Shown: in pieces, positions 27,686-36,733 of the stretch
How positions within the stretch are numbered: the stretch's first letter is position 1
Layout: every line of letters starts with the position of its first letter
NCBI RefSeq assembly: GCF_003946045.1
Contig: NZ_RHNW01000004.1
Location: forward strand, 1 to 64,000
DNA: 64,000 nucleotides
Reading direction: 5' to 3'
Source: Levilactobacillus mulengensis
GTDB taxonomy: Bacteria > Bacillota > Bacilli > Lactobacillales > Lactobacillaceae
Translations under genes and position numbers: made by a program
The notes under the pieces: generated by a model
Database searches by the model: none
What the model was told of the DNA's origin: nothing
Seen by the model: the letters and a program-made list of their open reading frames with translations, nothing else

Positions 27686-28165
27686 TTGAAACGACTCTTA
27701 CTCGCTGGTGCCCTCGATGCTGCCAGTCAAAATTTTGTCCGTCAATTAAGCCAAAATAGTCAGTTAGACCTGACCGTTTACACCTCCAGTGCGGTGAGTT
27801 TGCCCGAATCTGTGACGGCGTTGACCGAAGAAGTGCTGGACGAGGGGGGCCTGAGCGCTGCCATGTTGGATCAGGACCTGGTCGTGGCCTTGGTGCCAAC
27901 GATTCGCTTGGCCAAAACGGCTAGCACGTTGGCAACGGCGGTCCAGGCCGCGGGCAACCCACAACTGATCATCAGTCGCACGGATGACATCGAAGAGTTG
28001 CCACTGGAGGAACGCCATGCCCGGCAAACACTAGCAGCGGCCGGTGTGGCGTTCGACATGGTCGACGGCTTCGGCGGCATCAACAGTTTACTCGGCGTTA
28101 GCACGACGTCGGCAACGGTTTTTGGGCCGGGTGAAGAGGTTCCCCTTGAACGTTTTGTCGGGTAA
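27686..28165 (+). CDS. Small NAD(P)-binding Rossmann protein (NmrA/SDR-like)
   Basis: A 159-residue protein starting at TTG 27686 with AAAGGAAG nine bases upstream. The first strand and loop (MKRLLLAGALDAASQNFVRQL) occupy the dinucleotide-binding position, although the usual GxxGxxG glycines are largely replaced. The short length and alternating beta/alpha pattern fit atypical NAD(P)-binding proteins of the NmrA type. The substrate is unknown. It has its own promoter and a long leader with inverted repeats. It is followed by a partial repeat element and a bidirectional terminator. Confidence 0.6.
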   Translation: MKRLLLAGALDAASQNFVRQLSQNSQLDLTVYTSSAVSLPESVTALTEEVLDEGGLSAAMLDQDLVVALVPTIRLAKTASTLATAVQAAGNPQLIISRTDDIEELPLEERHARQTLAAAGVAFDMVDGFGGINSLLGVSTTSATVFGPGEEVPLERFVG

Positions 28166-28195
28166 ACTGAACTGAAAATGGTGATGATGTTCGTT

Positions 28196-28325
28196 CCCGA
28201 CGGTGGCCTCAAGGTAGCCTGCTGTGGGGACCGGCTCCAGCCTGAGGGGGGCGGTCTTCCGCCTCGCTTTTGAGCCTGAAAAGCGGTCTCAAAAGTCGTC
28301 CCGTGGTCTAAACTGAGAAAATCGC
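28196..28325 (-). repeat. Structured intergenic element, type B, partial
   Basis: It retains CCTGCTGTGGGG, an AGCC-N4-GGGCGGTCTTCC hairpin and TTTTGAGCC-TGAA-AAGCGGTCTCAAAA. The run into GAGAAAATCGCTC is kept but the closing outer arm is missing. Confidence 0.65.
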
Positions 28326-28354
28326 TCAAAATTTGCTAAATTCTATTTCAATAC

Positions 28355-28401
28355 AAAAATGGACGATCCGGAAGTTTTCACTTCTAGGTCGTCCATTTTA
28401 A
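28355..28401. terminator. Bidirectional terminator between 27686 and the MFS gene
   Basis: AAAATGGACGA and TCGTCCATTTT flank an inner GGAAG/CTTC. A and T runs on both sides. Confidence 0.85.
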
Positions 28402-28412
28402 TTTGTCATCGC

Positions 28413-29642
28413 TTAAGCTGTTTTAACACGTGCCTTACGAATTTCTGGGACTAACCACCAGATTAACGCAAGGTTGACCAGCATCAACAGGGCCGTGGAG
28501 AAGAAGACCGCGTTGTAGTCGAAGACCCCGGCAATCCAGCCGCCGAAAAGCGAACCCATCATGTTGCCGATGGCTTGGAAGGATTGGTTCCAGCTGAAGA
28601 CGGTGGAGGTCAATTCGACCGGCGAGTTTTTCGTCAGGAGGGTTTGGATTTCTGGGAACAGGGCCCCGTCGGAAATCCCAATCATGAACCGTAAAATCCC
28701 GAGCATCCAGACGCTGGTGACGAATCCCTGTGGGAGGTACATGAGAAAGGCAAAGACGTAACCGAAAATCAAGACCTTACCAGAGCCGTGCTCATCCCCG
28801 TAACGCCCGAGACGTGGGGAAGCAAAGATGTTTGAAATCCCTGGTAAAGCCGCGATAATTCCGGCAACCACGGTGATTGGGCCGACGTTGTGCATTAACT
28901 CTTTCACGTACAAACTAATGATTGGTGAAATTGAAATGTTCCCGAATTGAACGATCATGGTTGAGGATAACAGAACCAGAATCAATTTGGGATTGGGGAA
29001 AGCGGCCAATGGATTGTGGCTCTTGGGCGCATCCGGTTGCTTGGTGACCGGCTTGAATTTTTCCTCAACCAGCACCCAACTCATGATGAACGTGAGGAAC
29101 AACAGGGCAGCCGTGATGAAGAAGGTCAGCCGAATCGAGAAGACCTGCGCCAGCACCCCGCCAATGACGGGGCCCAGTAGCATCCCGCTGGTTACCCCGG
29201 TCATCAGGGTGCTGAGTGAAGCCCCGCTGTGTTTCCGAGGTGTCTGCGAGGCGACCAAGGCCTGCGCGTTGGAAATAAATCCGGCGAAGACCCCTTGTAA
29301 GGCGCGTAAGGCCACTAACTGCCAAACACTGGTGGCAAATCCCATCAACGCCATGGCGCCGGCCGTCCCGAGTGAGGCCCGCATCAGCATTAATTTCCGA
29401 CCCTTGCGATCGGCGACCATGCCCCAAAGTGGGGAAGCAATCGCGCTCACGAAGAAGTCCGCGGCGTAAACCAAGCCACTATACATGGTCACCTGTGATT
29501 TGGTGTAGTCGCCTAAACTACTGATATATAACGATAAAAATGGCATGATTTCACTAAAAGCCATGCCGGCAACGAACGTACAGAACCAGAGAACCCGCAA
29601 ATTACGCCGCCATGGGCCGGATTCCCTTTCAGACTCGTCCAA
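28413..29642 (-). CDS. MFS multidrug efflux transporter (DHA1 type)
   Basis: A 409-residue protein with about 12 helices. Motif A is visible as GMVADRKGRKLMLMR between helices 2 and 3, and the antiporter motif C region as GVTSGMLLGPVIGG in helix 5. Both are typical of drug/H+ antiporters. The likely start is TTG 29642 with GGGAG ten bases upstream. It is a single-gene unit that ends in a terminator shared with the 27686 gene. The specific drug substrate cannot be inferred. Confidence 0.82.
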   Translation of the reverse strand: MDESERESGPWRRNLRVLWFCTFVAGMAFSEIMPFLSLYISSLGDYTKSQVTMYSGLVYAADFFVSAIASPLWGMVADRKGRKLMLMRASLGTAGAMALMGFATSVWQLVALRALQGVFAGFISNAQALVASQTPRKHSGASLSTLMTGVTSGMLLGPVIGGVLAQVFSIRLTFFITAALLFLTFIMSWVLVEEKFKPVTKQPDAPKSHNPLAAFPNPKLILVLLSSTMIVQFGNISISPIISLYVKELMHNVGPITVVAGIIAALPGISNIFASPRLGRYGDEHGSGKVLIFGYVFAFLMYLPQGFVTSVWMLGILRFMIGISDGALFPEIQTLLTKNSPVELTSTVFSWNQSFQAIGNMMGSLFGGWIAGVFDYNAVFFSTALLMLVNLALIWWLVPEIRKARVKTA

Positions 29643-29995
29643 AATAGTTCAACTCCCTATTGATTGAATTGATTGGTGAGATTACCCAAAGTAACGCAAA
29701 CCAATCGTGAATTATCCGTAATGGTAACTCTACTAAGATACGCCCATAGCGCCGGAACGTCAACGTTAGCGACTTGATTGTATGCGCTCGCAATTGGTTT
29801 GAAATAAAGGGTTGCGCCAATTGAAAAGTTTCGATGTGGGTCAGTTGATGTGGTTGAAAGAAAACCGGTCCTGGTTCACGCGAAGGAAAAACACGTGACT
29901 GGGGACCGGTTGGGGTTATAAGAAAATAGGATGAAGATATTAATAAGCTAGAAAAGGGTAGTGGGTTAGCACGGCAGCGCGGGGTTAAACCAGTA
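29643..29995. other. Intergenic upstream region of the MFS gene, no gene seen
   Basis: A 63-codon minus-strand frame (29629-29820) overlaps the MFS start, has no family features, and is not counted as a gene. Confidence 0.3.
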
Positions 29996-30181
29996 TGAGC
30001 CGTGAGGGGAACGCAAATAAACCCAGCCGCGGGAATTTGCTTAGTGGCGATCTTGGCCGCTTAGCAAATTGGTATCTTTGAGACGGGGCTGTCGGCTCAA
30101 AGTAAGTCTGAAGACCGCTCTTTGGCTTCAGACGTCCGCCCACCGCGTTCCGGTTTATTTGCGTTCCCCGGTAAGGCGCTG
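29996..30181 (-). repeat. Structured intergenic element, type A, inverted
   Basis: Perfect 18-bp outer arms GGGGAACGCAAATAAACC (30006-30023) and GGTTTATTTGCGTTCCCC (30152-30169). Inside are AATTTGCTTAGTGGC/GCCGCTTAGCAAATT, CTTTGAG/CTCAAAG and GAAGACCGCTCTTTGGCTTC. Ends are GCCGTGAG and CGGTAAGGC. Confidence 0.85.
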
Positions 30182-30192
30182 TTCAGACTAGT

Positions 30193-31140
30193 TTAAGCTC
30201 CGTAGTTGCCGTCCGCGATGGTTTCGAGGAGGCGGCGGGACGGGATAAAGAACGCGGCCCCCGTAATTGGCGTACTAAAGTCTAGCAGCCGGTCGCTCTG
30301 GGTAAACATGTTGGTCAACATCCGTTGGGTCACGGTAAAGTGACGGGCATAGCCGATGAAGTAAGTGCCGACGATGCCTTGGCCGGGCAGTGCGTAGGGG
30401 ACGTTCATCCGCACAATTTTGTGTTCGATGCCGCCCTCGTTGTCTTGAGAGGCAATGTTGTGGGCGTTAGGAAGTTTTTCATCGTCCTCGAGTTCACGGT
30501 CGCTAAATTTGTGCCGACCGATGGATTTTTCTTGGCCCTCGGTCTTCAGGGCGTTCCAGGCGTCCATGTTATGCTCGTATTTCTGGGCGAAGGCGTAGGA
30601 CCCGTTAATAAATTCGGGGTCTTCGTCACCAATCAACGCGTACTGGGTGGCGTCCGGGCCGGCTGGGTTCTCGGTGCCATCGATGAAGCCAATGATGGCG
30701 CGGCCTTCGAAGTAGCGGAAGCCCGGCGTCTCATCTACGACAGTCGTCCAGTCGCGTAGAAATTTGCGAGCCTGGTCCATGACTTCGTAGACCACCGCCG
30801 TGTCCTTGGCGCGGACGTGCATGAACAGGTCGCCCGGGGTAGCGGGTGCCGTGTACTTGGGACCTCTGACCTCCTGAAAGTCGACGAGTTCCTTAGGCAC
30901 GTTGGCGTTGGGGAAGAGGTCTTTCCAAGCGTTGGCACCAAAACCAAAGGCCACGCGGAGATTGGCATCGGGATAACGAATGTCCATGCTCCGTTCGATA
31001 GCGGCCAGCCGGTCGGCAAATTCGGCGATGGCTTCGCGGTCAGCCTCGAGGTGATCACGGTCGATGACGTAGGTGGTGAACATAATATTGTCACCGGCAT
31101 CACGGTAAACATCTTGGGCATCAGCTGGGTTGATTGGCAT
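30193..31140 (-). CDS. DyP-type haem peroxidase
   Basis: A 315-residue dye-decolourising peroxidase family protein. The second ATG (31140) is chosen because AAAGGAGG is nine bases upstream, whereas the first (31149) abuts that SD. The GFIDGTENP motif (151-159) with the catalytic Asp154 is present, and IEHKIVRMNVPY near residue 240 supplies a plausible proximal His and the nearby Arg. There is no signal peptide or Tat motif and no encapsulin or EfeUO gene beside it, so it is probably a cytosolic peroxide-detoxifying enzyme or a deferrochelatase-like enzyme. Haem would have to be acquired, since lactobacilli generally do not make it. A 20-bp palindrome lies upstream of its promoter. Confidence 0.9.
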   Translation of the reverse strand: MPINPADAQDVYRDAGDNIMFTTYVIDRDHLEADREAIAEFADRLAAIERSMDIRYPDANLRVAFGFGANAWKDLFPNANVPKELVDFQEVRGPKYTAPATPGDLFMHVRAKDTAVVYEVMDQARKFLRDWTTVVDETPGFRYFEGRAIIGFIDGTENPAGPDATQYALIGDEDPEFINGSYAFAQKYEHNMDAWNALKTEGQEKSIGRHKFSDRELEDDEKLPNAHNIASQDNEGGIEHKIVRMNVPYALPGQGIVGTYFIGYARHFTVTQRMLTNMFTQSDRLLDFSTPITGAAFFIPSRRLLETIADGNYGA

Positions 31141-31183
31141 AATAAGCATCCTCCTTTAAGGTCGTGAAAACGATATCAAATTC

Positions 31184-31189
31184 AGTATA
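31184..31189 (-). promoter_or_regulatory. Probable -10 box of the DyP gene
   Basis: Minus-strand TATACT, 44 bases before the start codon. The -35 region is weak, which would fit an activated promoter. Confidence 0.4.
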
Positions 31190-31217
31190 GCACGGGTCTC
31201 GCCGGGACTCACCTATT

Positions 31218-31237
31218 AAGTTATCAAATGATAACTT
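31218..31237. promoter_or_regulatory. Palindromic operator candidate upstream of the DyP gene
   Basis: AAGTTATCAAATGATAACTT has perfect 8-bp arms around AAAT and lies just upstream of the -35 position. The geometry fits an activator or repressor dimer. The regulator is unknown. Confidence 0.5.
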
Positions 31238-31243
31238 GCCGGC

Positions 31244-31289
31244 AAATAAAAAACGCCCGGACGTTAGGCTAGCTAACATTCGGACGCCA
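31244..31289 (-). terminator. Terminator of patB
   Basis: Minus-strand GGCGTCCGAATGTTAG pairs imperfectly with CTAACGTCCGGGCG, followed by TTTTTT. Confidence 0.75.
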
Positions 31290-31292
31290 GAA

Positions 31293-32459
31293 TTAGTTTT
31301 GTTCAAAGGTGTGAATGCCTTGGGCCAAACGGTTTAAGCCGTCTTGCAGGCGTTCGGCGGGACAAGCCACGTTGATCCGCACAAAGTCGTGACCATCGCC
31401 ACCATAAACGGCACCGGCTGTAATGAATAGCCCGGTCGTTTGGCGAATGACATCGCATAAGGCTTGGGTGTCATGAGTCACGTCGCGGCAGTCAATCCAG
31501 ACCAGGTAAGTGGCATGGCCCTTGATGACGTGCAGGTCCGGCAGGTTCTTTTCAATGAAGGCCGTGAGCGTTTGCTTGCTCGCGGTAATCGTTGCGTTTA
31601 ACTCGTGAACCCATTTGGCGCCTTGCGTGTAGGCGGCAATAGTGCCAGGAATGGCAAAGGCGTTGGGTTCAGCCAGCTCTTCACTGTTGATGCCGCGGTC
31701 AACGCTGTCTCGTAAGAATTTATTCGGAATGATCAGTGTTGCGGCATGCAGGGCAGCCACGTTAAAGGTCTTGCTGGGGGAAACGGCGGTGATGCTGTTG
31801 TTGGCAGCGGCATCGCTCACGGAGGCAAACGGGTAGTAGCCGTGACCGGCATCCGTAATGTCACCGTGAATTTCGTCGGAGAAGACCGTGACGTGGTTGG
31901 CCAGGGCGAGGTCGGCTAAGCGCCGCAACTCGTCTGGTTGCCAAACCTTACCCACGGGATTGTGGGGGTTGCAGAGAATTATCAGGGTGGTCAACGGATC
32001 GGCCAGCTTGGTTTCGAGGTCAGCCCAATCCACCTCGTAGGTGCCATCGTGGAAGTGGAGGTCGTTGGACAAAACGTGCCGGCCATTGTTGACGATGGAA
32101 TTATAGAAGATATTGTAGACGGGTGCCTGAACCAACACGTTGTCACCTAGATGGCTCACGCGCCGAACGGCAGAGGAGATGGCGGGGACAACACCGGTCA
32201 CGAAGCGCATCCAATCGGTATTGGGTGCCCAGTTGTGTTCGGTGGCGTACCAGTGTTGAACGGCTTCAAAGTAAGCGTCGGGGACTTCTTCGTAACCGAA
32301 GATGCCAGCGTCCGCCTTGTTTTTAATAGCAGCGACAATCGCCGGTGCCGTCCGGAAGTCCATGTCCGCCACCCACATGGGGAGCTCATTATCCTTAACG
32401 TCCCACTTGACGGAGTTCGTGTGCCGTCGGTCAATCATTTCTGAAAAATCATAACTCAT
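31293..32459 (-). CDS. patB: PatB/MalY-type PLP aminotransferase, cystathionine beta-lyase
   Basis: A 388-residue class I/II fold PLP enzyme. Asn174 (ILCNPHNPVG), Asp195 (FSDEIHGD) and Lys230 (SPSKTFNVAALHA) are the PLP-binding set. MWVADMDF near residue 28 is the hallmark N-terminal segment of PatB/MalY proteins. These cleave cystathionine or cysteine conjugates to a thiol, pyruvate and ammonia. In lactobacilli they contribute to sulfur amino acid and thiol flavour metabolism. Its start overlaps the DUF3737 gene by four bases, so the two are coupled. Confidence 0.88.
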   Translation of the reverse strand: MSYDFSEMIDRRHTNSVKWDVKDNELPMWVADMDFRTAPAIVAAIKNKADAGIFGYEEVPDAYFEAVQHWYATEHNWAPNTDWMRFVTGVVPAISSAVRRVSHLGDNVLVQAPVYNIFYNSIVNNGRHVLSNDLHFHDGTYEVDWADLETKLADPLTTLIILCNPHNPVGKVWQPDELRRLADLALANHVTVFSDEIHGDITDAGHGYYPFASVSDAAANNSITAVSPSKTFNVAALHAATLIIPNKFLRDSVDRGINSEELAEPNAFAIPGTIAAYTQGAKWVHELNATITASKQTLTAFIEKNLPDLHVIKGHATYLVWIDCRDVTHDTQALCDVIRQTTGLFITAGAVYGGDGHDFVRINVACPAERLQDGLNRLAQGIHTFEQN

Positions 32460-33316
32460 TGATTCAAGGCCTCCTTGGTCGTGGTAATGGTCGTTTTCTG
32501 CGGGTCAATGGCGGGATCATCAAAGATGACTTGACCAATGGCCGGTGCTGTAATTTTACCATTAACGGGGTTCTTCACGCTATCGATGGCCGTGTTGATC
32601 GTGGCGTCGATGTCCGTGCAGTACTCAAATGAGAGGTCGGTGTTGATCAAGGAACAGTTCTTCAGCGTCAGGTGATCCACGTAACAGAGTCCCTGGTCAC
32701 TTTCGAGCCAACAGTTGACGAAGGTAATGTTCTTGGTGTTCCAGGCCAGGTATTCGCCGATGATGGTGGAGTCATACACGGTCACGTTATCACAATTCCA
32801 GAAGGCATCGTGGGTAATGAACGTGGAGTTGTGGACCTCGACATTTTTACTGCCGTCGAAGGCATAGTTCCCGGTGATCTTGAGGTTATGGGCAACGACA
32901 TTCTCGCTGTTCATGCCAAAGTAATCACCGGTCGCCGTGACGTTATCGAGCTGAACATCTTGGCACCACCAGAGGGTCTCCCCAGCGTCGGCGAAAGTCA
33001 CGTCATCTAGCTTGAGGTTGCTGGCATGACGGAACGTCTTGGTGGCCCGAACGAGGCTGTGACGCATGGTCAGGTCGTCTGTGTACCAAATACCCGCGTG
33101 GGCGTCCGGTTGCCAGGTGGTGTGATCCAGTTGCGCGTGGTGCGTGTACCACAATGGGTATTTCCACTTAAAAATGGTGTGGTCAATGGCCACGTTTTGG
33201 CTGTGTTTTAAGGGCGATTCGCCATCAACGAAGGTGCTATTTGTAATATGGAGGTCGTGGCCTTGAAAAAGGGCCCGTTCTCCCGTTAAGGTTTGTTGAT
33301 TAATTTCTGTTGTCAA
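32456..33316 (-). CDS. DUF3737 family right-handed beta-helix protein
   Basis: A 286-residue soluble protein made of short, regularly spaced strands with N, T and D at the turns (for example VAHNLKITGNYAF, VEVHNSTFITHDAF, VTVYDSTIIGEYL). This is typical of a parallel beta-helix and of DUF3737. The start is TTG 33316 with AAGGAG upstream. There is no signal peptide. Its function is unknown. The four-base overlap with patB suggests a shared process, which may be no more than co-regulation. Confidence 0.8.
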   Translation of the reverse strand: MTTEINQQTLTGERALFQGHDLHITNSTFVDGESPLKHSQNVAIDHTIFKWKYPLWYTHHAQLDHTTWQPDAHAGIWYTDDLTMRHSLVRATKTFRHASNLKLDDVTFADAGETLWWCQDVQLDNVTATGDYFGMNSENVVAHNLKITGNYAFDGSKNVEVHNSTFITHDAFWNCDNVTVYDSTIIGEYLAWNTKNITFVNCWLESDQGLCYVDHLTLKNCSLINTDLSFEYCTDIDATINTAIDSVKNPVNGKITAPAIGQVIFDDPAIDPQKTTITTTKEALNQ

Positions 33317-33438
33317 TTGTTGTTTCGACTCCTTTTTGAACCGATGAGGGACTAGAATTCGGGGTCAGTCTGCGACCCTATGAAGATTATTCTAGTACCT
33401 TCGAGTGGCCTTAAGGCAAGTGATTTCAACAAAAAAGT

Positions 33439-35505
33439 TTAAATCCGCCGGCGATACCAGTAGAATCGGTCGATGACTAAGAGTCCGCTCAGCCACATGG
33501 CCCCAAAGAGAAGCCAGAATTTTCCGTTAGAGAGCACGGGCGCGACGCTTTGTTGAGTCACGGCGAAGCGCAAGTACTGGTCAGGATGGGCGCTGAGTGC
33601 TTCCGGCAGGAGTCGATACGTGGCTGGAGCCGTGGTCAGTGTGATATCTTTAGGGCTACGATTGGTGACGGTCAGGCGGTATCGACCTGCGGGTTGAAGC
33701 GGCAGTGTTTGGTCAAGGCGAAGGCTGCGGCCACGGGACTGCCAGACCGTCTTGTCTGAGGCGGTCGTTAAGGTTAATCGTCCAGTCAATCGCTCGCCAT
33801 TGTTGACCGTGATCTGGTCAAAGGGGAGCGACGCCGTGAAGGGCTGGGTCAGGGAATGATTTGATTTGAGTGTTAGCTGGTGATCTTGGAAGTAGCGCCC
33901 CTCGTTTTGACTGATAACGCTGACCGGATCACTGTTGGACCGGACCATCAGATTGGTGTTCTGCCAGGCGGCGAAGCCCAGCAGTGTGGTGAAGGCCAGG
34001 GCCATGCCCAAAGGCAGCCACCGCGACCGCTGCGAGTAGCGCAAGATGTTGAGTGGTTGGCGATATCCGGCTGCCGTACCCGCAGTCAATAGGAAGAGAA
34101 CTGGTAGGGCGTAACGTTCTTCCGTTTCCCAGAAAATGACGTGGAAACAGATGAGGCCCATGAAGAAGAGGCCGCCTAGCAGATAGGCCGAGGTCAGGTG
34201 GTAACGGCGAATCTGTTGGATGCCCCAGCCTAGATTAACCAAAATTAGCGCTAGATAGCTGACCTGACACCAGTTAGCGAGAAACCAGTCGCTGGTGGCA
34301 CGGTGCTGGCGATACCAGTTAGGCGCGCGGTCAAAGGCGGGATTGATCTGAAAACTGTCGAAGGTCCCGCTGGATAAAAATAGCCGGGCCTTGCGGAATA
34401 GGTGCTGGAGAACGCCTTGCCAACCCAGGTCGTGAAGCCGAGTCTTGAGCGTTTGGTTAGCCAATTTTTGTTTGGATGCTTTGGTCGGTTGTTGGCGAAT
34501 GGCATTGACGTCTGCCCGCTTATATTGGCCGTAGGTATGGGGATTCCAACTCATCGCTACCCAACTTGTTGCGGGTAGTGATTGATTGACATCAACGGTA
34601 TAGCCGTTCGCCTTTTGCCATTTGGTGGTGAGACCACCGCCGACAACTAGCGTGGCTAAGAGGACGAGGGTCAACAGGCAGCGCGTAAAGCTGGGGTGCG
34701 GGGATTGGTTGGGTCGTAACCAGATGGCTACGAGGACCGCAATCACCAGCACAATAAAGTTGGCCTTTAATAGATAGGCCGCAACCAGTAAGCAGCTTAA
34801 CAGAATGCTCCGCCAGGTAATCTGTTCCCAGCTATTTGCGCGTTGTAGGTGGCGAAAGGCCGCGAAGGCTAGGAGCCCCAGTGGGAGGACGTAGGTATCG
34901 CTGTAAGTGTTTAGCGCGTAGGCATAGAGCGGTACCGTGGTCATAATGAGGACCAAGAATAAGTTGGCGCGTGCTGGATTGTGGCGTCGTAACTGCTGCC
35001 AAATGGCTAGGAGGCCGACATCCAGCCAGGCAAATTGGACGATGTTTAGCCAGACGCCAGAATAACTCCCGGTTAGGAGGTGGCCCACCCGCATGATGCC
35101 GCTGAGCAGGAGCGTAAAGGTCACGTTATTTGGGTAGACATAGAAGTAAGTTGACCAGTCTTGATGGCCGTTCAAGAGATTTAGGGCCTGTTGATGGACA
35201 AAGTACAGGTCGGCACGGGGAGCCGCCACCCAGGTGGTCGCGACCCACAGCTGAATCGCTAAGAAGGCCAGCCAGAGGCCCCCACTCAGCCACTTACCCG
35301 TTCGCGGCTTAATACGATGTAGGTAGCGAAAAAGCAGACCGACACCACCCAAGTACAGGGCGCTAGCCATCAGTAAAGCTAGTGGCTTGAGCCAGTCGTG
35401 GTCTACTCGAATCGTGACGGGCCAGAGGGCCAATAGAAAAGTTAATAAAAGGAGGCAGCTGATCAGGCCACCTAAAGTTACGGTGAGATAATGACGGATT
35501 TTCAT
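33439..35505 (-). CDS. Multi-pass GT-C-type glycosyltransferase-like membrane protein
   Basis: A 688-residue protein with about 11-13 helices. An Asp-containing first extracytoplasmic loop (WVAAPRADLYFVHQQAL) resembles the catalytic position of GT39/GT-C enzymes. A soluble C-terminal extracytoplasmic beta domain (about 515-660) and a final helix with RRRI follow. It overlaps the GtrB-like gene by four bases (ATGA). The inferred job is to transfer the sugar carried on undecaprenyl phosphate, made by that partner, to a wall polymer such as teichoic acid or to a surface protein. The acceptor is not visible from sequence. Confidence 0.72.
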   Translation of the reverse strand: MKIRHYLTVTLGGLISCLLLLTFLLALWPVTIRVDHDWLKPLALLMASALYLGGVGLLFRYLHRIKPRTGKWLSGGLWLAFLAIQLWVATTWVAAPRADLYFVHQQALNLLNGHQDWSTYFYVYPNNVTFTLLLSGIMRVGHLLTGSYSGVWLNIVQFAWLDVGLLAIWQQLRRHNPARANLFLVLIMTTVPLYAYALNTYSDTYVLPLGLLAFAAFRHLQRANSWEQITWRSILLSCLLVAAYLLKANFIVLVIAVLVAIWLRPNQSPHPSFTRCLLTLVLLATLVVGGGLTTKWQKANGYTVDVNQSLPATSWVAMSWNPHTYGQYKRADVNAIRQQPTKASKQKLANQTLKTRLHDLGWQGVLQHLFRKARLFLSSGTFDSFQINPAFDRAPNWYRQHRATSDWFLANWCQVSYLALILVNLGWGIQQIRRYHLTSAYLLGGLFFMGLICFHVIFWETEERYALPVLFLLTAGTAAGYRQPLNILRYSQRSRWLPLGMALAFTTLLGFAAWQNTNLMVRSNSDPVSVISQNEGRYFQDHQLTLKSNHSLTQPFTASLPFDQITVNNGERLTGRLTLTTASDKTVWQSRGRSLRLDQTLPLQPAGRYRLTVTNRSPKDITLTTAPATYRLLPEALSAHPDQYLRFAVTQQSVAPVLSNGKFWLLFGAMWLSGLLVIDRFYWYRRRI

Positions 35506-36554
35506 GAGCGTTCTCCTGATTTAGTTCTGAATTGACTTAAGTGTAACGTAACGGCCGCAGAATTGCTCGGTTCCCGGTAAGCCGCGGTGAAACTTGGGGT
35601 ATAGGTGTCCGTTTGAATGATGAAACGTGGGCGGTGCTTGACCTCCGTGAAGGTCCGCCCCACGTATTCACCAATAATGCTGATGGCTACTAGCTGAAAG
35701 CCACCTAGGAACCAAAGTGAAGCCATAATGGAGCTCCAACCCGTGACGACGGTTCCCCGGAAATGCTGGACGAGGATCCAGAGAATCATGAGGAGGGCAC
35801 CCCCACAGATGGTTAGTCCAGCGACTAGCAACGCGCGAATTGGTGCGATTGAGAAGGACAGAATGCCATCTAAGGCGAAGCGCAACATTTTTCGCAGCGG
35901 GTACTTGGAGACGCCCGCCTGGCGGGGTTGCCGCTTGTAGTAGAGCTTAGTGGCTGGAAAGCCTAGCTGAGGAATGATGCCGCGAATGAACGGTCGGGTC
36001 TCGTGGCAGCGCATGAGGGCAGTTAGAACAGGATGCGTTAGTAGGCGAAAATCAGAGTGATTGGGAATCAGGTTGACGCCGAGTTTACCCATGACCCAGT
36101 AAAAGCCGTTAGCGGTCGTTCGCTTGAACCAGGAATCCGTGGACCGATCATTACGAACGCCGTAAACCACGTCGTATCCGGCACGGGCCTGAGTTACCAT
36201 GGCGGGGATGAGCGTGGGGTCATCCTGGAGGTCGGCATCGATGGTGATCACGTAGTCAGCGTGCCGGGCGGCGGTTGCCATTCCGGCCATGAGGGCGGCC
36301 TCTTGCCCGTAGTTGCGACTGAGTTTCAGACCGGTAAAATGCGGATTTTGATGACGTAATTGTTCAATCAGTCGCCAGGTCCGGTCCTGACTGCCGTCGT
36401 CGACAAATAAGATGCGGCTGTCTGCGGTCACCAGGCGGTCGTGAATCAACTGGGTCAAGATATCTGCGAGAATGGGTGCCGTGGTTGGTAAAACGGGTTC
36501 TTCGTTATAACACGGGACCACTATAGCCAGTCGTGGCAGTTGCTTCAATGTCAT
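35502..36554 (-). CDS. GtrB/CsbB-type bactoprenol glycosyltransferase
   Basis: A 350-residue GT2 enzyme with VVPCYNEE, the nucleotide-binding FVDDGSQD and the metal-binding DADLQDDP. It has the RQAGVSKYPLRKMLRFALDG segment typical of polyisoprenyl-phosphate glycosyltransferases. Two C-terminal membrane helices follow (about 230-255 and 265-290). It would load a hexose or N-acetylhexosamine onto undecaprenyl phosphate at the inner face of the membrane. The downstream coupled GT-C gene would use that donor outside. The small GtrA-type flippase of three-component systems is absent here. Confidence 0.88.
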   Translation of the reverse strand: MTLKQLPRLAIVVPCYNEEPVLPTTAPILADILTQLIHDRLVTADSRILFVDDGSQDRTWRLIEQLRHQNPHFTGLKLSRNYGQEAALMAGMATAARHADYVITIDADLQDDPTLIPAMVTQARAGYDVVYGVRNDRSTDSWFKRTTANGFYWVMGKLGVNLIPNHSDFRLLTHPVLTALMRCHETRPFIRGIIPQLGFPATKLYYKRQPRQAGVSKYPLRKMLRFALDGILSFSIAPIRALLVAGLTICGGALLMILWILVQHFRGTVVTGWSSIMASLWFLGGFQLVAISIIGEYVGRTFTEVKHRPRFIIQTDTYTPSFTAAYREPSNSAAVTLHLSQFRTKSGERS

Positions 36555-36733
36555 TTTAAATCGTCTCCCCCGAAAAAACTAAGCATGTAATCCCCTACGT
36601 GTCCCAATGATAAGCTAAGCACAGTGTTTTGGGGTGTCAGGGACTTAGAATTGGGCGATTTTTAAGGGTGATTAACTTTGCGTGTTACATTTGATTAGCG
36701 GTTGATAAAATCACAAAATGGAGGTTTTCCAAG

